Of a stretch of 64,000 bases of DNA, positions 52,661 through 64,000 are shown in pieces (the stretch's first letter is position 1; every line of letters starts with the position of its first letter). Made by a program: the position numbers and the translations under genes. This DNA is from Blastocystis sp. Blastoise (Eukaryota > Sar > Bigyra > Opalinata > Blastocystidae), in assembly GCA_039096225.1 (NCBI GenBank), contig JBBPEB010000021.1, positions 806,001 to 870,000 on the forward strand, in the 5' to 3' direction. The notes under the pieces were generated by a model, which saw nothing but the letters and a program-made list of their open reading frames with translations, was not told the DNA's origin and made no database searches.

Positions 52661-52953
52661 CTTGAACACATTAATTTAATTTCTTTTACTTTTGCTTTTA
52701 TTATATAAATGTATTATTTAACAATCATTTATATACATCTATTTCACTAGATAGCAAGCCAAAAGAAGATGACGCTTTTATACATTATAATAATCATGTT
52801 GACAATGCCAGAATATTTTATCTAAGAATCATATATAATAGTGACTAGGTAGTGTTGTAAAAACCAAAAATGATTTTTAAGTTAAAAATAATAATCAATA
52901 TAATATAATAAAGAATCAAAACAAAATAAAAAAAATTATTTTTTTTTACAAAA
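52661..52953. other. Spacer downstream of U2
   Basis: 293 bp before the PP2A B'' gene. It should hold the snRNA 3'-end signal and the next promoter; neither is recognisable. Confidence 0.5.
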
Positions 52954-55747
<2,794 letters not shown>

Positions 55748-55972
55748 ATCAGTCTATATATTATGGTTTATCTATTCAATTCTCATATAAACTGTTCATA
55801 ACAAAAAAAACATCTCATTTTTCTAATTTACATTATTAGAATACTATATATATATATTATTTTGATTCATCTATTGATTTCATTTCAAAAACATTCTTTA
55901 TTCTGTTTTTATGTATTTTTAGCTTTGCCTATTCCTATTTCCAACAACATTTTCATGTTACTTGTATTTTTC

Positions 55973-56014
<42 letters not shown>

Positions 56015-56323
56015 TGAGTTATATACGATGTTAAAAAATCATTCATGTGCTTATTCATTCTATTCGTTTCAAATATAAACAATGTTTCTTCTAAATTGTT
56101 CATTAGATGTTGTTAGCATACCTGAAATAATAGATCTACTAATAATTTAAAGTTTATCAATAACTAAATGTATATCCAACGCATTAAACATAATAATGAC
56201 TCAATTTAGATATTTAAACTATTTTCGTAAAAACATTGTAAACTATCTCTTTTAAAAAACACATTTCCCTGATTCTGTTCATTTTATTGTTTTTTTGCTT
56301 ATTTATCTTGAATTCATTATATA
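55748..56323. other. Intergenic region, no gene seen
   Basis: 576 bp between the PP2A B'' stop and the IML1 start; AT-rich with a (TA)n at 55976-56010. Confidence 0.6.
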
Positions 56324-62184
<5,861 letters not shown>

Positions 62185-62752
62185 ATGAAATAGATATGTG
62201 TTCCATTATATTCTTATTACTTACTTATTCTATTTTAGTAATAGAATAATTATACATAGATATTAAATATATGCATGTGTAAATATATCTGTAATGATTA
62301 TAAAAAGAATTCTTAATAATTTTATGTGTTTCTCTCTGTATAATAATAAAAATGTAAAAGTATTATTTTTATGAAGTTAGTTGTGTTATAAATAAATAAT
62401 GAAAGTATTAAAAAATATTCATGATTAATTAGTATATATATAATATAACAAAGCAATAATTATTATGATATAGAGAAAATAGTCTATAATTCAACTCAGA
62501 AAAGAAAGATGGTGATTATGTTAGAGAAAAAAGTATATAAAGATCACCACAACACGTATGTATGGTACTATTACTATTATTTGTCTTTAATAGTATACAG
62601 CTATGATTTACACATTAATAGATACTTATATTAACAATTAAAAAAACAAATAAATATTTTGGATAAAGAAGACATGACAAATATAGAGATATATTATTAT
62701 AATTAAATAGATTTATGGAAAATTTATATCAAAGACTCATATGTTATATATA
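62185..62752. other. Convergent 3' spacer, no gene seen
   Basis: 568 bp between IML1 (+) and the DIX-domain gene (-). Nothing recognisable apart from AT richness. Confidence 0.6.
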
Positions 62753-62855
62753 TTAAAATAATCCAGTAAAATCAATATCGGATTTATTATTCTTTTTAGG
62801 AGCAGGTTTTGGAGCAGGAGAAGTAGGTTTTAAAGGCGTAGCTAGAGAATATATA

Positions 62856-62899
<44 letters not shown>

Positions 62900-63700
62900 C
62901 TTTATTATTATTATTATTATTATGTTTATTATTATTATTATCTTTATTATTATTCATTATAATCTATAATATATAATAAAATATATAGAGAAATTGACAT
63001 CGAAAAGATCGTCTGGTGTAGGAGTAGATTTAGAGGGAGAAGTTGGAGGCTATGGGAATATCATTATAAATATAATATACATAATAATAATAAACAAAAT
63101 AAACAATGAATAATATAATAAAAAAAAGAATAATAAAATAAACATAATAAAATAAACAATGAATAATATAATAAAAAAAATAATAATAATAATAAAAAAA
63201 CATAATAAAATAAACATAATATATACCATAGAATCAAATATATCATCAACAGGATTAGGGACTTGTTGAGGTTGAGGAGATAATTTTGGAGAAATAACTT
63301 TTTTAGGAACAGTTTTTGTGACTGGTTTAGGAGAAGGTTTTGTGACTGGTTTAGAAATAGTTTTTGGAGAAGATTTTGTAGTAGGTGTAATTTTTGGACT
63401 TGTAACACGATTCATAGGAATCTTCATATTGGCTATAGCAATACGACCTACTTTAGCAACAATAGTACCATCGAAGGTAGGTACGATTTCGTTGGGATCA
63501 TTGACATCTAACCATACATAAGTCTTCTTGAATACTTTCTTGAAACGGAAGTAATAGGTTCCTGGAATAGGGAAAGAATTTTGAATGTCACCTAATGTAA
63601 CTGATTCTACTTTTTTATTTAAAGTATAAACATTAGGATGCTCAACATCATCACCATCTTCAGGAATGAAATATTCAATTAAAGCTTTAGGAGATGACAT
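62753..63700 (-). CDS. DIX-domain protein with Pro/Lys-rich tail
   Basis: This protein has about 205 residues from exons 63700-63227, 63049 to ~62994 and 62841-62753. Residues ~5-90 match the DIX fold of Dishevelled/Axin and plant SOSEKI: ALIEYFIPEDGDDVEH, KVESVTLGDIQNSFPIPGTY then YFRFKKVFKK, VWLDVNDPNEIVPTFDGTIV and AKVGR (Axin: VTLGQFKELL...G.YRYYFKK...V..EV.....LP.F...I..KV). DIX domains polymerise head-to-tail to build signalling or polarity condensates. The tail has KPVTKPSPKPVTK repeats and three acidic-hydrophobic motifs, DDIFDSM, DDLFDVNF and SDIDFTGLF, that resemble adaptor-binding linear motifs. The second intron fits frame only if its donor is non-GT near 62993, so the C-terminal joint is tentative. 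Confidence 0.75.
62857..62951. repeat. (ATT)n with variants in a DIX-gene intron
   Basis: An interrupted ATT array (TCTTTATTATT and TGTTTATTATT variants) fills the second intron of the DIX-domain gene. The interruptions suggest it is older than the pure tracts elsewhere. Confidence 0.9.
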
Positions 63701-64000
63701 TATGGAAGAGATAAAAACAATAAAATTCTATTACTAAAAAAAAAACAAAGAAAACAAAAAGGATTTCTTTTTTGTATTTCGATTTTTTTTCTCGAAATTG
63801 TAAGTGTATTGTTTAATTGTCTGTAATTTTTTATTTTTTCATAATTATCCATATGAAAGGACTAAAATTTCTGGAAAAAACAAATTAAGAATGATGATTG
63901 CAACTGTTTTTCAAGAATGGATTCATTTGATGATTCACGGTAAACTCTCTCTCTTCACAGTCAAAATCATTTTCTCCTAAAAATATAATTAAAAATCAAG
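63701..64000. other. Upstream region of the DIX gene; possible start of a plus-strand gene at the edge
   Basis: Plus-strand ATG at 63917 (MDSFDDS) is followed by an intron-like GTAAACTCTC...TTCACAG (63940-63960), but the sequence after it is open only in a phase that does not fit. A divergent gene may begin here; the window ends too soon to tell. Confidence 0.25.

Overview
The window is 64 kb of a very AT-rich, gene-dense eukaryotic nuclear genome. It holds 22 protein-coding genes, some uncertain, plus one U2 snRNA gene. About 150 short introns interrupt them. Almost all introns begin GTAT(AT) and end ATAG, and most are filled with (TA)n or (ATT)n. The genetic code is standard: TAA, TAG and TGA all end genes. 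Poly-asparagine runs, all encoded by AAT, sit in several proteins. The gene set is that of a free-living protist with aerobic mitochondria: a mitochondrial bL9, a RsfS factor, GATOR1, PAK, PP2A B'', NEMP, SS18-like and DIX-domain proteins. The style recalls AT-rich Amoebozoa, but no lineage can be fixed from this sequence alone. I rebuilt exon chains by hand. Nearly every junction keeps frame, and the exceptions are stated.

Layout. 1-3753 (-): translation factor eIF5B, cut by the window edge. 4882-6304 (+): SLC35F6-like transporter. 6597-8612 (-): LARGE-type GT49 glycosyltransferase. 9295-13893 (-): GH38 alpha-mannosidase. 14498-16107 (-): cathepsin B-like protease. 16728-16920: a hAT-type MITE with a perfect 8-bp target duplication. 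17381-19462 (+): two tandem LSD1-type zinc-finger genes. 20301-24352 (+): SNM1/PSO2 nuclease. 24753-26224 (-): RsfS/MALSU1-like protein. 26516-28978 (-): MUS81 nuclease. 29337-33410 (+): NEMP-family nuclear-envelope protein with a giant Asn-rich tail. 33747-36777 (-): WD40/coiled-coil protein. 37807-38429 (+): SLX9-like ribosome biogenesis protein. 39171-39589 (+): mitochondrial bL9. 40243-42664 (-): PAK kinase. 44503-45716 (-): two unrecognised small genes. 46776-48349 (+): SLC35A-type nucleotide-sugar transporter. 48695-50302 (-): SS18/GIF-like coactivator. 50555-51883 (+): RRM-RS splicing protein. 52473-52660 (+): U2 snRNA. 52954-55747 (+): PP2A B'' subunit. 56324-62184 (+): IML1/DEPDC5. 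62753-63700 (-): DIX-domain protein.

The genes do not form one pathway. Local themes are glycan handling (LARGE-like transferase, alpha-mannosidase and two SLC35 transporters), DNA crosslink repair (SNM1 and MUS81 flanking RsfS) and splicing (RRM-RS protein beside U2). The most unusual feature is the intron design. Splice sites are embedded in self-complementary TA repeats, there is no G at donor position +5, and many introns have no recognisable branch-point sequence, although the U2 branch-recognition box is fully canonical. A few introns appear to lack GT donors.
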